This document shows, one piece after another, positions 43,201 to 54,850 of a DNA stretch of 64,000 nucleotides. The stretch comes from Bedellia somnulentella. Its lineage: Eukaryota; Arthropoda; Insecta; Lepidoptera; Bedelliidae. Numbering within the stretch: position 1 is the first letter of the stretch; every line of letters begins with the position of its first letter. A program made the translations under genes and the position numbers. The DNA lies in NCBI GenBank assembly GCA_963576735.1, contig OY755170.1:12632567-12696566 (forward strand), written 5' to 3'. The notes below the pieces were generated by a model. The model was not told where the DNA came from. It made no database searches and saw only the letters and a list, made by a program, of their open reading frames with translations.

Positions 43201-46200
43201 TAGGCAAAATTATAAAATTAATCCAACCACAATCCAACTCTAGAAGTTACAGCATGATACTTCAACAATTGATTGATGAAACAATGTTTTAAATGTGCAA
43301 TTTTCCTTGATTGAAAAGAAGGTTATAAAAAGTAGAGACGGTAAAATACTTCGATTTGTAATTTACAATTACGCAACAACCGTCCTTCTGTAGCCAACAT
43401 CAATTAATACACGAAATCTTCCTACATAGTTTCTGACGTACAACTTTACGTCAGGAAACAGTAATTTAATATCGTTTGCAACAGTCAAACACTTGGTGAT
43501 TTAAGTTAATGAACTAAAGAAACGAAATAGTTTTCGTTAGTCAGTGTCTACAAGTAGCTAATTCGATTGCATGTATTTCAATAAAATTGCAGTACACGGA
43601 TTGTATGTACACTTAGTGAATGGGATGAATAATAAAAAATACATCGCAACTTCTTTTTTTTACTTTGATAACTACTTTGTAAGGAATAAACGTTTAAATC
43701 TCAGTCCTTAAATTATACATTGCAGTATCGTTTTAGAAAATTTGAAAACAGTGCGGAAAAGTTACTAATATAAAATATTGATAATTATATAATTTGTTCA
43801 TTTAAATGTGCCAGACAACTTGATTTAATCAATTCTGTGCTTACAATTGACCAAAGAGATCTATGTCAATTTAATGATGCCGAGGTAACATAACTGCCCC
43901 CATTTCACAACACTTCTTATAATAATAAAAACATACTTAATATTCTAATTCAACTACCACTACATTCAGCTCTGAAAACATATTTATTTCTTCTGTTCCA
44001 ACTAAAGACGGCAATGATAATTGCTATTTAAAAACATAGGAATACGTACTAATTTTCCTGTTCTGAATACTAAGTACATCTCACCTTTGGAGATCAAAAA
44101 CATTGATTTTCATGTGTCTAGTCTACGAAGAATGCTTACTCTGTAGAAAGATTACATATCATGAACAATAGTGTTATCTTCCATAGAAAGCAAATCAAGC
44201 GAAATGCTGATACTTAAAACAAGCGACTTCCTTTTAAAATGGCTGCAGACTCCACGAGTATCAATGATGGTGTTTTATTATTGATAAACTATAATGCTGC
44301 AGTTTGGTTTAGTTTTTAGTTTTGTTAAAACTCCATCTGCTATCCTTTCATTTTTATGATAGTCACAAGTTAGATTAGGTTAATTGTTACACTGATTGGC
44401 GTCATTATTTCTAGGCATGACATCAGCACACTTCGAGTGTTGGGGAGTGTGGGAGAACCCATAAACCCCGAGGCCTGGCTCTGGTACTACAACCTGGTCG
44501 GCGGAGGACGCAGCTCCATCGTGGACACCTTCTGGCAAACAGAGACTGGCGGCCATGTGCTAACCTCCTTGCCCGGAGCCACGCCCATGAAACCTGGAGC
44601 AGCCGTTAGTATTATACAAATATAAGTATATAGACATATTGCACAGATCAAGTTAGCTCCTAGAGAGGCACGGACATCTGGGGATACTAACTCAACTATA
44701 TTTAATCGCATACTTATAAACGTAGCTCTCAGTGGGATTTGAACCCGGATCAAGAATCTAGTCAAATACCAACTACGTCATGGATGTCGTCAAAAATTTA
44801 TTCATAGATTCAAGTGCACTGAGTCAACCAATTCCAATTTAATAGTTTTCAGTATAAAATTTTAATATTACTTTTATTAACAGGGATTCCCATTCTTCGG
44901 TGTACAACCAGAACTCCTCGATGAAAACGGGAAAGTGGTCGAAGGTCCAGGTGAAGGCTACTTGGTCTTCTCCAAGCCCTGGCCCGGCATCATGAGGACT
45001 CTGTTCGGAGACCATGAGCGTTACGAAAAGGTGTACTTCTCCAAATTCCCAGGATATTACTGCACTGGTGATGGTAAGTTTGTTCATGTTTAACTACGTC
45101 TGTATATTAAAAGTTAGGATGAATAATCACATCTTTTGATGTTGCTCTAAACATAAATTGTAATGAACTATATACGAAGGAAAAGGTAAAGTATTTTAAT
45201 AAAAAACAATTTAAAGTTATTTGATTAGATCCGGCCAGTCTATCTCGAGTTGTCATTTGTCAACATTAAGGTCAGCAAGTTTCGGTTCTAAGTCTATATA
45301 TTTGAGCACTTCGAATACAACAAAAAGTTCACTTTTAGATTATGTTGGTTGGTAAAATATCTCTTAGTCTAGTACTTGTAAATTTTATCCAATAGGTGCT
45401 AATGTAGCAGAAAGAGTATTTAAAAAAGACTGAATTATTGATTTTGGCTATTGCCGAACATCATTCATATTTACTAAGCACAATGTGTAAGTGTAGTTAA
45501 ATTTAAATACGACAATCGTCTACACTTGCTATTAATACAATAAATCAATAAAAAAATATTACACACACTACCATGTATTTGATTTGACTCATGAATGTGT
45601 ACAGTTTAATGTAATTCTCGTATCAATGTCGATGGTCAATTTAAGGTGAGGTGAATATTGTTTGTCTTTTATATTATGTTATCTCTATAGTTTTGCTGAA
45701 ATTATCGAGAAAATTATGGTGGAATTTTGATTCGGGTCGACCTCCAGTTAAGATAAATATATGTTATTTAATGCAATTATATGTTTAAAATATTATCACA
45801 TTGCTAATAACAGCCTGATACCATAGTTTCTGTCATGAAGTTTATCTACTTAAGCAATACAATGTCACTATGAGAACAATCACAATCTCAAGTTAACAAG
45901 GTCAGTTCAAAGTCACTAGTATTGTGTTATTTATACTTTTCAATGGAAGAGAGATCTCGAGATTGCTATTACAGTAAGATAAGCTCAACACGACACACAT
46001 AGGTGAACGCGAAAATACATGTCATATTCACGTTTTCACCCCGTGTCGCACCGAGGTCATCGGCACTACCTTATCTGATTATATAATTTTATGCACAATT
46101 TCTTTTGGTTATAATAAACCATTTACAATGAAGAGATCATAGTGCTATTGAAATAATGTTTTGAATATACACGTTTTTAAATCAATTGTATTTTCAGGTG

Positions 46201-46634
46201 CGCGTCGCGATGAAGATGGCTTCCTGTGGGTGACTGGTCGTATCGACGATATGCTGAACGTGTCCGGCCATCTCATGTCTACTTCCGAAGTAGAAGGAGT
46301 ACTAACTGAAGAGCCAAGAGTAGCAGAAGCCGCAGTCGTAGCCCGGCCACATCCTGTCAAGGGAGAATCCCTCTATTGCTTCGTAACTCTTAACGATAAC
46401 GCTAAGTTTGACCAGAGTCTTATAGACTCACTGAAAAAATTAGTAAGGCAAAGAATTGGCGCTTTTGCTGCACCCGACACCATCCAGTATGCACCTGGCC
46501 TACCAAAGACTAGGTCAGGCAAGATCATGAGGAGAATACTGAGGAAAGTGGCGCTTAACGACAAAGACGTCGGAGATACTTCTACTCTGGCTGACCCGGC
46601 GGTTGTCGACGAGCTCTTTAAAAATAGACCCTAG
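36974..46634 (+). CDS. AcCoAS: Acetyl-CoA synthetase (acetate-CoA ligase), whole gene, 9 exons
   Basis: Makes acetyl-CoA from acetate, ATP and CoA through an acetyl-adenylate. Exons: 36974-37275, 38753-38948, 40304-40543, 40617-40732, 40807-40999, 41300-41433, 44415-44604, 44884-45073, 46198-46634; 1998 nt, 665 aa, in phase throughout. Adenylate-forming family motifs in order: [11 protein letters not shown] phosphate loop (about residue 282, across exons 4/5), [23 protein letters not shown] (about 437), [29 protein letters not shown], and [13 protein letters not shown] with the catalytic Lys. Full family length, no mitochondrial presequence, so the nucleo-cytosolic form (ACSS2-like; Drosophila AcCoAS) is inferred. 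Candidate poly(A) signal at 47317. Confidence 0.95.
37276..38752 (+). other. AcCoAS intron 1
   Basis: Holds the 91-bp tandem repeat at 37441-37660. The rest is AT-rich with nothing recognised. Confidence 0.5.
37441..37660. repeat. 91-bp tandem repeat, about 2.4 units
   Basis: Units begin GCCCTTT at 37441, 37532 and 37623, so the period is exactly 91. Each contains TTCATTC/TTCATTA, ACAGTAC, AAATATTT and TTTCACTTTTT. Confidence 0.82.
38753..38948 (+). CDS. AcCoAS: AcCoAS exon 2
   Basis: Acceptor GTCGTGTAG, donor GTTGTC|GTAAGT, phase 0. Encodes [32 protein letters not shown] and [10 protein letters not shown]. Confidence 0.95.
38949..40303 (+). other. AcCoAS intron 2
   Basis: 1.35 kb, AT-rich. 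Several open frames (39899-40278) are not supported by any family. Confidence 0.5.
40304..40543 (+). CDS. AcCoAS: AcCoAS exon 3
   Basis: Acceptor AACATTTCAG, donor ACACTG|GTATGA, phase 0. Encodes [20 protein letters not shown] and [11 protein letters not shown], the acyl-CoA synthetase core before the ATP loop. Confidence 0.94.
40617..40732 (+). CDS. AcCoAS: AcCoAS exon 4
   Basis: Acceptor TTTGGTTTTAG, donor CACCAG|GTGAGC, phase 2. Encodes [27 protein letters not shown], up to the ATP-binding loop. Confidence 0.92.
40807..40999 (+). CDS. AcCoAS: AcCoAS exon 5 (ATP loop)
   Basis: Acceptor GTTCGACAG, donor GTGCTG|GTGAGA. Encodes [19 protein letters not shown] and [20 protein letters not shown]. 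Confidence 0.95.
41300..41433 (+). CDS. AcCoAS: AcCoAS exon 6
   Basis: Acceptor TTACCCTAG, donor AAAAT|GTAAGT, phase 2. Encodes [20 protein letters not shown] and [20 protein letters not shown]. Confidence 0.94.
41434..44414 (+). other. AcCoAS intron 6
   Basis: Longest intron of this gene (3.0 kb). Apart from the RTE fragment at 42836 nothing is recognised. Confidence 0.5.
42830..42900 (+). mobile_element. RTE-like LINE 3' end fragment
   Basis: GATCGTACTAAGTGGCGATC then GATAGTCTCTGCCTACCCCA reads [15 protein letters not shown], the C-terminus of the family at 9130-9410. Confidence 0.8.
44415..44604 (+). CDS. AcCoAS: AcCoAS exon 7
   Basis: Acceptor TTTCTAG, donor GCAGCC|GTTAGT, phase 0. Encodes [20 protein letters not shown] and [20 protein letters not shown]. 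Confidence 0.95.
44640..44790 (-). mobile_element. SINE family D copy
   Basis: ACAGATCAAGTTAGCTCC, GGGGATACTAACTCAA and a tRNA-like GGGATTTGAACCCGGATC head on the minus strand. Lies in AcCoAS intron 7. Confidence 0.72.
44884..45073 (+). CDS. AcCoAS: AcCoAS exon 8
   Basis: Acceptor TTATTAACAG, donor GGTGATG|GTAAGT, phase 1. Encodes [37 protein letters not shown] and YYCTGD. Confidence 0.95.
46198..46634 (+). CDS. AcCoAS: AcCoAS exon 9 (C-terminal domain)
   Basis: Acceptor GTATTTTCAG. Encodes [20 protein letters not shown], the hinge and mobile C-terminal domain, and [15 protein letters not shown] with the catalytic Lys; stop TAG after KNRP. Confidence 0.96.
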
Positions 46635-47340
46635 AATGTCTCTGTAAAACTTAATTATGTTACTATGGCTGTTTATGTACCTAATGTAAGAACAAAAAAT
46701 CATGCAGTAGAATGCATGCTAAAAATATATTGCACACAACGGGCATAACAGATGTACGACTTAAATATAAAACAACGATTGCATCTACGCGACAGCTCGC
46801 CGACCCATTAGAAATAGTATAGTTTTATGCTTTAAGCAATCATCTCAAATCTCATTGTTCCTTTTATTAGAGATAGATGCAAAGATATCGTTTTTTCTAT
46901 TTAATTTACTGTACGTGTAGACTTAAAATCAAACTATTATTATTCCTATGTTATACTATGTATTTTTAGATGTCATCGTGGTTTTATTGACGCTTCAAAA
47001 AGCATTTCTGGAGCCATTTATATGTGTCAATCTCTGTAATGTAGTACCACAAAGTTCATTTTAAGCGCCTGTGATATCGTGTTGTTTTTAAGATAGGTTG
47101 TTCGTACTGATCTTTTGGATGTTTTAGCGAGGAGAGGCACTAACTACTTTATGATCATTTCTTATTTTATTTTCTATATTTATTACAAATATTTTAACTT
47201 TTTGCCTGTAAACATTGAAACGGCTTATGCATGTATTGACTTGCTGATAAATTCAACTATTTATTAAGATATGACTTCAGAGAAGTATATAATATGTTCA
47301 ATATTTTGGTGAAAAGAATAAAATTATTTTTTAATTCTGT
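46635..47340 (+). other. AcCoAS 3' untranslated region (inferred)
   Basis: Follows the stop codon; AATAAA at 47317-47322 is the first good poly(A) signal, giving a 3' UTR of about 700 nt. Confidence 0.45.
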
Positions 47341-47925
47341 TTCAACTAGTTACTTTAAAAAAATATTATATTGAAGTATCTGTTTAACGCACAATAAAAT
47401 AGAAAAAAAAAACATCAGACTTCAGAAATTTGATACCAATCACCAATAAAAAGAAAATCAGGGCCATAACCTGAAACGAGAAAATAAATAGTCTTTAATT
47501 TTAGTCAGTTGAATGGAGATCAATTGCTAATTGTCTCATTCAATGATTTTGGGAGAGGTATTTAAATGTCTTACTAATTTTTTGAATGTTTTTTTTTAAA
47601 TTTAAATTAATTGTGGTTTTTTTTTCAATTGTGGTTTATTATTACAACATACGAGATGATTACAATTCGTTCAATGAAAAGTGTGTACTACCTACTAACT
47701 TATACTTGTTTTACATTGCTATGTATCTAGTATTTTTTGTATAACAAGCATATTGTATTTGTTTAATGCATTTAGATATATATTTTGTCACAAGCGTAAA
47801 CAGAGTCTATTACGGATGAGACATGATATAAAGACATGACTATATATTATTTTCTTGCATACAATCATATAGCAAAACGGTTAGAGAGTTTACGTTTTCA
47901 GAGGGGTCAATCCACTGTGTGAGAA
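47341..47925. other. AT-rich intergenic DNA
   Basis: Nothing recognised. Confidence 0.4.
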
Positions 47926-47929
47926 GCCA

Positions 47930-48250
47930 GTCAGGATAATGCAGGCTGAATCACCTGCTTATGCGTTATATTAAGATGATTCCGTGCATCGGAGGGCACG
48001 TTAAGCTGTCAGCCCCGGTTTCTATCAAGGTAGTAGTCGTCAAAGTCTGCCAACCAGCCCATAGAACGAAGCGTGTGAGTGTATGTCTTGAGCAAAGTGA
48101 GACACTGATCGAATTTGTATGAATTATTAAGTCAATTTCTTACTTCTCGCTCTCACATGTCTCAAGGTACCATTGCAGCTCTAGCCTAAATTACCCTATT
48201 TGGGGTAGGTTCATGCCTCTCATTTGCGAAATTATATGAGCTATAATGAT
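47930..48250 (+). mobile_element. SINE family C copy without head, with an internal insert
   Basis: CTGAATCACCTGCTTATGCG, GATTCCGTGCATCGGAGGGC, AGGTAGTAGTCG, CTGCCAACCAGCC, then about 100 bp of other sequence before AAATTACCCTATTTGGGGTA. Confidence 0.72.
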
Positions 48251-49980
48251 TATGATAAAAAGCCGGTATGTTTCTTCGTCGATTAAAAAATATATAATCA
48301 CGAATGGTTCGGATTTAACGGTTTCGGTCCACGACAACCACCGTTTTATATTGTTTGTTCTATAGATCATCCAACGTGCGGAAACCCAATTCTGCCATCG
48401 TCCTAAGTTTTCTTACTGTTAAGTTTATCTAAATCACCATTATATAATAGTGATTAGAATAATTCAACAAATGTTTTTGACATTAATTATGTGTACTAAC
48501 CTTCGAAGGTACTAACTAAAATAACTACTATTAATATGAAACTAATATTAATAATAAAAAATATGCAAAAAATCCTGTACGAAAGTAAAATCAACCAACA
48601 AACATATATATAATGTATTAATTTTGGCCACAGCAGCCGTCCATCTAATCAATATTGAACCAACTTAATCAACAAGAGCTTCTTACTTACACTGTCATAT
48701 ACTATTGGTAAATATTAGCATTCAAGAAAAACTCTGTAAAAGTATGTATCAATAAAATGTGCCTAGTCTGTTCATTAAAGTTAAATAATCATAAATGTTG
48801 TTTTAACTTAATCTGTTATTTGAGATACCGAATGAACTTCCTAACTAACAATTTAATTATACGAGCATCAAATGTGGGGTAAATGGGGTAAATTGCGAGT
48901 TATATCATCGAATATTTTTTACTAACTTCATAAATTGGTAAGTTATATAAAATACTTAATATTATTTTGTACTAGTCACCCTCTTACGCTGTTGGCTTTG
49001 CTGTTGCTAGAGCATCGCTGCTTCAAGCGCTTCTCTACTTCGGGTTAAGAGTGGTACCTATTCCAAAATTAAATAATATTCCTGTAGATTATTAACTTAA
49101 TTTTCTGTTTATTTATGTCATTATATCTATTATTCTGTTTATAACTATTATGTCATGTACTAAACGTTCCATAAAAGGAATATATTTAAAACGTTACGAA
49201 CTTAAAAGTTCTTAATAGGTACATATGGATGCTGGGTATAGTTTGTACTGTACCTTACCAACAATTTTTTTTGTGACCATGGTTATGCCAGTAAAATTAA
49301 TCACCTATGAGTAATATGCACGTAAATTAAAATATTAGTCACTAATATGTATCTATGTGCAAAATTGTTGTTACAACGCGTTGTAGAATTAGGTAAAGTA
49401 AGAAATGATAACTGTATTGTGATTGTATTCCAAAACAAACATATCAATAGAAGTGATAGTTAATATATATTACTTATAATAGTTACTATACATATATCGT
49501 GTTGATGGATATTAAACGTGAAAACATAATGGTTGTTGATATTTCCCAATTTCTCTCATCAACGATAAAAGTCCGTTTGACACACATACATTCCATGTCG
49601 CGCATCAAATCTCATTTTTGTTTTTTTTTAATGTTTGTGTATTTTGATGAAATGCCAATAAAGTTGTTATTTAACAATAAATTATATATTTAATAGTAGA
49701 CTATGTTACAAGTCAGCAAAACAAATCATTACTGCCGAGGTGGATTCTAAGACATAGCCGAAAGCTAGAGTTTTAGGGAAACGATACTATAATGATTTAT
49801 CTATACGTACAGTCTAGAAAATTATTTGTAATATGATATAAGAAAATGGCACCAAAAACCACTTTTATTTAGCAAGTTTTTACCCTCATTCATACCAGAC
49901 AAACAAAGAATATTAAGAATGTATCATTTATTATATTTTATTATATTTATTTATTGTATCTGCCTCCACCCACTCCATCT
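48251..49980. other. AT-rich intergenic DNA
   Basis: No exon, RNA or repeat family recognised. Confidence 0.4.
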
Positions 49981-49982
49981 GG

Positions 49983-50300
49983 GACCACCCGCGGTTAAGC
50001 GCTTGGCTTCAAGTACGGAGATCTCGGGTTCGATCATCGGGGGATAAACTCACAAAATTAATTTGCAAGCGTTAACCCAGTTTGGAAGGATATTGCAGGC
50101 ATGAATCACCTAATTATCCAAAAAATAAGATGATTCCGTGCTTCAGAGGGCACGTTAAGACGTCGGTCCCGGCTACTATTACGGTAGTAGTCGTTGGTCT
50201 GCCAACTCGCAATTGGCCAACATGGTGGACTAAGTTCAAATCACCCTATATAGGGTAGGCTCGAGCCCCTTGGTGGGGACATATACTGGCTGTGAGGATC
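49983..50300 (+). mobile_element. tRNA-headed SINE, family C, near full length
   Basis: CGGTTAAGCGCTTGGCTTCA, box B TCGGGTTCGATCATCG (degraded), AATCACCTAATTATCC, GATTCCGTGCTTCAGAGGGC and GCCCCTTGGTGGGGACATAT; very close to the 32925 copy. Confidence 0.83.
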
Positions 50301-50599
50301 ATTTATTAATCAACATCTTTTTTATGGTAAGAAATCAAATAACGGTATAAGTATATACTTCTTGAACCATCGTGCTAAATTTGGCTGTGATCGAATCTAC
50401 CGTTAAGGAAGAGTTCTGTGATAAGCCTAATACACAATTCGGGGGTAAATGGAGCATGATAGAAACAAATAAATTTAGAAATTATTTGGAGCGAAGCGCC
50501 ATTTTTACAATCCATCCATTTTTCCACTTTGTACTATCCTGGCGCCATAACACCACTCTCTGGCCTCATTAATATTTAAAAATCTTTTCACACAATAAC

Positions 50600-50850
50600 T
50601 TTTTTGCTTCAAGCTATAATATAAGCTCTATAAATCTCTTTCGCCAATTAACCATATAATTATATAATAATCATATCCATCCTCTCTGTGTGCCCAAACC
50701 ATACCGTTTTTCTACTTTATTAAATCTGCTCTCATGCTACTTCTGCCAAACATGCTGCCATACATAAGCGTAGGACCTAGAACCGCATTGTGCACAGCTT
50801 TTCGGATACCGACTGACTGGTCAGTAGGCTATGTACATTTATCATGACGA
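50600..50850 (-). mobile_element. RTE-like LINE fragment
   Basis: The minus strand reads SIRKAVHNAVLGPTLMYGSM and FGRSSMRADLIK, the segment before the conserved tail at 9130. Confidence 0.7.
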
Positions 50851-51052
50851 GTTAAAATAATACCCTTACACAATAGTGAACATACATTTACTTGTAGAAA
50901 TAATAGATTTAGAAACCTGCAGCCGCCCCCTGCGAAAATTCTTAGGTAGCTGTATTGTATTGTATCAAAGAAAGTCAAAGTGACTTAAACAACTCTGGTA
51001 AATGATCTATCATTAAAAATGTTGGTGGTCGCTACTGAAAGCATCACCTAAA

Positions 51053-52500
51053 GCAGTCCTGATTCATATATCCTCAATAACTCCATAACCTCAGGATCAT
51101 TTCCGACGGTATGGAAAGAAGCCCAAGTCACCCCGATTCCTAAAAAAGTTAATCCAAAATCCTTCTCTGAATATCGCCCTATATCTATCCTCCCTTTCCT
51201 TTCTAAAGTCCTTGAACGACTTGTACACAGACAATTAAATGATTTCCTGACTAAAAATGATCTACTTAATCCTTTCCAATCTGGTTTCCGCCCTTCCCAC
51301 AGTACCGTTACGGCTTTGGTTAAAATTACTGATGACATACGTTTGGGGATGGACAAGGGATTACTGACTGTTCTATCACTGCTTGACTTTAGTAGCGCAT
51401 TTAATTCTGTTGACTTTGATATATTATTGGCTTTGCTTCGTTCTATTAACATATCTCCAACGGTGATTGACTGGTTTCGTAGTTATCTACAGGGGCGTCG
51501 GCAGCGCATTCGCATCGAAGATTCTTATTCTCCGTGGTGTGATTTAATTGCCGGTGTTCCACAGGGTGGTGTGTTGTCTCCTCTCTTATTTGCTATATTT
51601 ATTAATAGTATTTCTCATCAACTCACTTCTTCCTACCACCTTTATGCAGATGATCTTCAAATTTACACACAAGCAAATCTTGATCAATTGAATATGTCCA
51701 TTGGCCTGATTAATGGTGATCTGGAGCGCATTTTGCGTTGGAGTGAGGCATATGGGCTAGCAGTCAATCCAAATAAATCTCAAATAATAATAGTCGGTAG
51801 TTCTCGAATGATTTCTAGGATTGATTACAAATCACTGCCACCTGTGTTATTTGATGGAAAATCAATCTCTTTTAGCCCCGTGGTAAGGAACTTAGGCATT
51901 ATGATCGATTGCAATTTATCTTGGGTACCCCAATTAGAATCGGTAAGCCGAAGGATGTTCGCGTCAGCGGGCTCCCTCAGGAGACTGCGTAATTTTCTAC
52001 CTACTGCTACCAAAACTGCGTTAGCTCAATCTCTACTCCTTCCAATTTTGGATTACGCTGATACCTGTTATCTTGATTTAACGGAAGAACAGCTAAATAA
52101 ATTAGAGCGTCTCCAAAACTTATGCATAAGGTTTGTTTTTGGATTGCGTAAATATGATCACTTGTCTGTTTATCGTTCTAAACTTAAGTGGCTTCCTATT
52201 CGCCTCCGCCGAAATGCGCATACTTTGTCTCTTCTTTACTCTATCTTGTTCAATCCTGCCACCCCTTTCTATCTAAAAGAACGTTTTCAATTTCTATCTT
52301 CTTCCCATAACCTTAATTTACGTTCAGACCATAATCTTCAATTAACCATTCCCTCTCATTCAACCAATTTCTATGGCTCCTCTTTTTCTGTACACGCTGT
52401 GCAATTGTGGAACGCACTTCCTGTGGAGGTGCGACTGGCTAAATCCCTTAATGTGTTCAAGGATCTGGTGAAACAACACTATCTCACTGAAGCGCTGTAA
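51053..52500 (+). CDS. LINE reverse transcriptase, N-terminally truncated
   Basis: Open for about 480 codons without a start codon at its upper end: [93 protein letters not shown] and the catalytic LYADDLQIY. The C-terminal part includes LLLPILDYADTCYLDL and VQLWNALPVEVR. The endonuclease part is missing, so the copy is not self-sufficient, but the RT itself has no stop. Clade: a lineage related to CR1/Jockey, not resolved. Confidence 0.92.
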
Positions 52501-52771
52501 TACTGTTGCTTTTTAAATTATATGTATTAATTATATTTCTAAAACGTATTTGTGTATTTTATTTAGGTATTTGTATTACTTGTATATATAAAAGTATGTA
52601 GTTATGTATGTATGTGTGTTCATATGTGTGTAATATGTACCTATATTATTTTGTGTAATTAATATTTATGTTATTATTTCAATTAAATAAGTTAGTTTTA
52701 AAGTAAGCTTGTTTTGTGCATCTACCTAGATAACTAGTTTACCGATCTCACCTTCCAAAGGTTGTCTGGAA

Positions 52772-52800
52772 GAGATCGCTTTTAGCGATAAGACCGCCGA
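52772..52800 (+). other. LINE 3' UTR hairpin (ATCGCT-TTT-AGCGAT)
   Basis: A six-base stem with a TTT loop followed by AAGACCGCC. Conserved in the tail copy at 16150, decayed at 53030 and partly deleted at 61350. Likely the structure recognised by the element's reverse transcriptase (inference). Confidence 0.6.
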
Positions 52801-53024
52801 TTGTACCTCACTGTAAACTGTATGATAATTTCTTTTGTAAATTTGTGTTTGATGTACAATAAAGAGTTATTCTATTCTATTCTATAAGTAAGTTGATTCA
52901 GTATATAAAATGATTAATGATGGGCCATTATTATTATAATGATGGTTAAGAAAAGAATAGAAAACATTTTATGGTACATCACAGTTAAACCATTTTACAT
53001 AGATTATGTTCTTAAATAGAAGTA

Positions 53025-53075
53025 CAATTAGCGGTCTTATCATTTAAAGCGATCCTTCCATACCACCTTTGGATA
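53025..53075 (-). mobile_element. LINE 3' tail fragment (hairpin family, decayed)
   Basis: The minus strand reads CCAAAGGTGGTATGGAAGGA, TCGCTTTAAATGATAAGACC. Confidence 0.65.
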
Positions 53076-53222
53076 GTGAGATTAGTACATTTATGATGAC
53101 AATAGGTAGAGGCATTAAGAAATTGGAGCAATAAATATTTAATTTTATTTATTACATAATATATATGTAATACCAATATTTTTAAAACTACGGACATATT
53201 TTACAAACAGTTAGATAGAAAC

Positions 53223-53450
53223 CGTGTCGTGTAGTGCTGGCTTAGAATGTCACTACTTTTTTCTACCCACGGGTTTCGTAAAAGGCGACTAATGGTATGG
53301 GGTTTTTTTCAGTGGCATTTCGGCGAGCGTTTGGAGACCCATCACCAACGATACTTTTATTCTTCCATCTTCAACTCTATCAATTTCCAAATACGGCTGA
53401 GGAGTTTCTAGCTCTGAAGCTCTGGGATTTAAGGCCGTGAGAATATGTAT
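53223..53450 (+). repeat. Dispersed repeat family A copy
   Basis: CGTGTCGTGTAGTGCTGGCT to TTAAGGCCGTGAGAATATGT; short deletion after CTCTGG. Confidence 0.83.
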
Positions 53451-53839
53451 TTAATGTACGACCGTATGAACAAACTTTTACGAGTAAAATAATAAATAAC
53501 GAGCGCACATACCGATCTATAGTGCACAGTAGAATTTGTTCGACCTCAGTTTGTTCCGGGCGGGGCGGTCTCCTACATAAGATACCTATGTTCAGCAGTG
53601 GTTGTCTATTGGTTGAGCCAATTAAGGCAGTAGGTTAGAATGCTGCCAGTTGGACATAAAAGTCGCGTGATGGTCGTGTTACTGACTAGTAAGAGCAAAT
53701 ACGGTGAAACAGAAATAAAAATACTTGTGGCTTATTCTTGGATGTAAATATTCCACTCACTTATAGTTGTTAAAAGCTAAGCGAAATTGGCCTGTAATTA
53801 TTCAAGAGGGTGTTATCTGTTATCACCTTTCTTAAAGCA

Positions 53840-54150
53840 AAGCACCAACCACATTCCTGTTCCATGTTGGCGTGGATCCCGTGTGTAGAACAGTATTAAA
53901 TAACTTTTGAAGGGCCTTAAGGATCGGTTTTCCATCCGCCTTCAAAAGCTCTGCCGTAATTCCGTCCTCACTCGCTGCCTTGTTGTTTTTTTTAACTGTT
54001 TGAGAGCCATATTAATCTCGTAGAGGCTGACGTCCGGGATATCTTCGGTATAGTTTCGGCTTAATCTGGCTCTTGTTGGGTCACTAAACAGTTCAAACTT
54101 CGAGAATAAGGTCAACCATCGAATCCTGGGCAGCTTTCGGGACGCTGCGC
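53840..54150 (-). mobile_element. LINE reverse transcriptase fragment, inverted 5' part
   Basis: The minus strand reads LSRNYTEDIPDVSLYEINMA, LKQLKKNNKAASEDGITAEL, LKADGKPILKALQKLFNTVL with one frame break. It belongs to the same LINE type as the plus-strand piece that follows. Confidence 0.78.
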
Positions 54151-54199
54151 AATATCTTTCCGTTCAAAAATCCGCAGAGTCTAAATACAAAGGACTTTG

Positions 54200-54605
54200 A
54201 CTAATTGCAAACTTTGCACAGAGAAGTGGCCCCTAACAATGGGCCTAATCAGAAGGCTCCAAGCCACCCAAAGAACAATGGAGCTATGTTAAGATTTCCC
54301 TACGCGATCGAATCCGCAACGAGGAGATCACTGACATAGCCCGAAGAATTGCAAAACTGAAGTGGCAATGGGCAGGGCACATTGCACGCAGAATCAACGG
54401 CCGTTGGGGCTCGAAGGTTCTGAAGTGGCGGCCACGTACCGGACGACACAGTGTAGGTAGGCCTCCCATAGGGTGAACCGAGGATTTGGTCAAGGTCGCG
54501 GGAAGCTGATGGGTGAGGGCAGCACTGGATTGGTCGTTGTAGAGATCTTTGGGGTAGTAGGCCTATGTCAGCAGAGAACGTCTTTAGGCTGATGATGATG
54601 ATGAA
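54200..54605 (+). mobile_element. LINE C-terminal coding tail and (GATGAT)n end
   Basis: The plus strand reads RDRIRNEEITDIARRIAKLK, WQWAGHIARRINGRWGSKVL, KWRPRTGRHSVGRPP, then EDLVKVAGS and ends CTGATGATGATGATGA. This is a familiar lepidopteran LINE tail. Stops interrupt the end. Confidence 0.82.
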
Positions 54606-54611
54606 GTGCTT

Positions 54612-54850
54612 GTCGAGTTGTACTGGCTTAGAATGTCCTTTGCTGCCCACGGGTGTCGTAAGAGGAGACTAAGGGTATGGGGCTTTATAAGTGTTTTTTG
54701 GTGATACGGTTGGAGACCTATCACAAACAATACTTTATTTCTACCTTCCTCTAACTTCCAAATGTTGCCGAGGAGTTTCTAGCTCTTAAGCTCTGGCTAT
54801 CCCTTTTGAGATTTATGGCTATATGGCCATACATGGCCATATGTATGTAC
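54612..54850 (+). repeat. Dispersed repeat family A copy
   Basis: TACTGGCTTAGAATGTCC, CGTAAGAGGAGACTAAGGG, ATACGGTTGGAGACCTATCA, then ATTTATGGCTATATGGCC with a duplicated ATGGCCATA. Confidence 0.82.

Larger units (their letters stand above)
51050..52885 (+). mobile_element. LINE, 5' truncated, with RT frame and (ATTCT)n tail
   Basis: An open RT frame, then a 3' UTR with the hairpin at 52775-52789, AATAAA at 52858-52863 and a TTATTCTATTCTATTCTA tail. The 5' edge is where the frame stops (TAA near 51047). Confidence 0.87.

Noticed and set aside
51048..51452. 134-codon minus-strand frame
   Set aside because: Antisense of the LINE reverse transcriptase, which has all its motifs on the plus strand.
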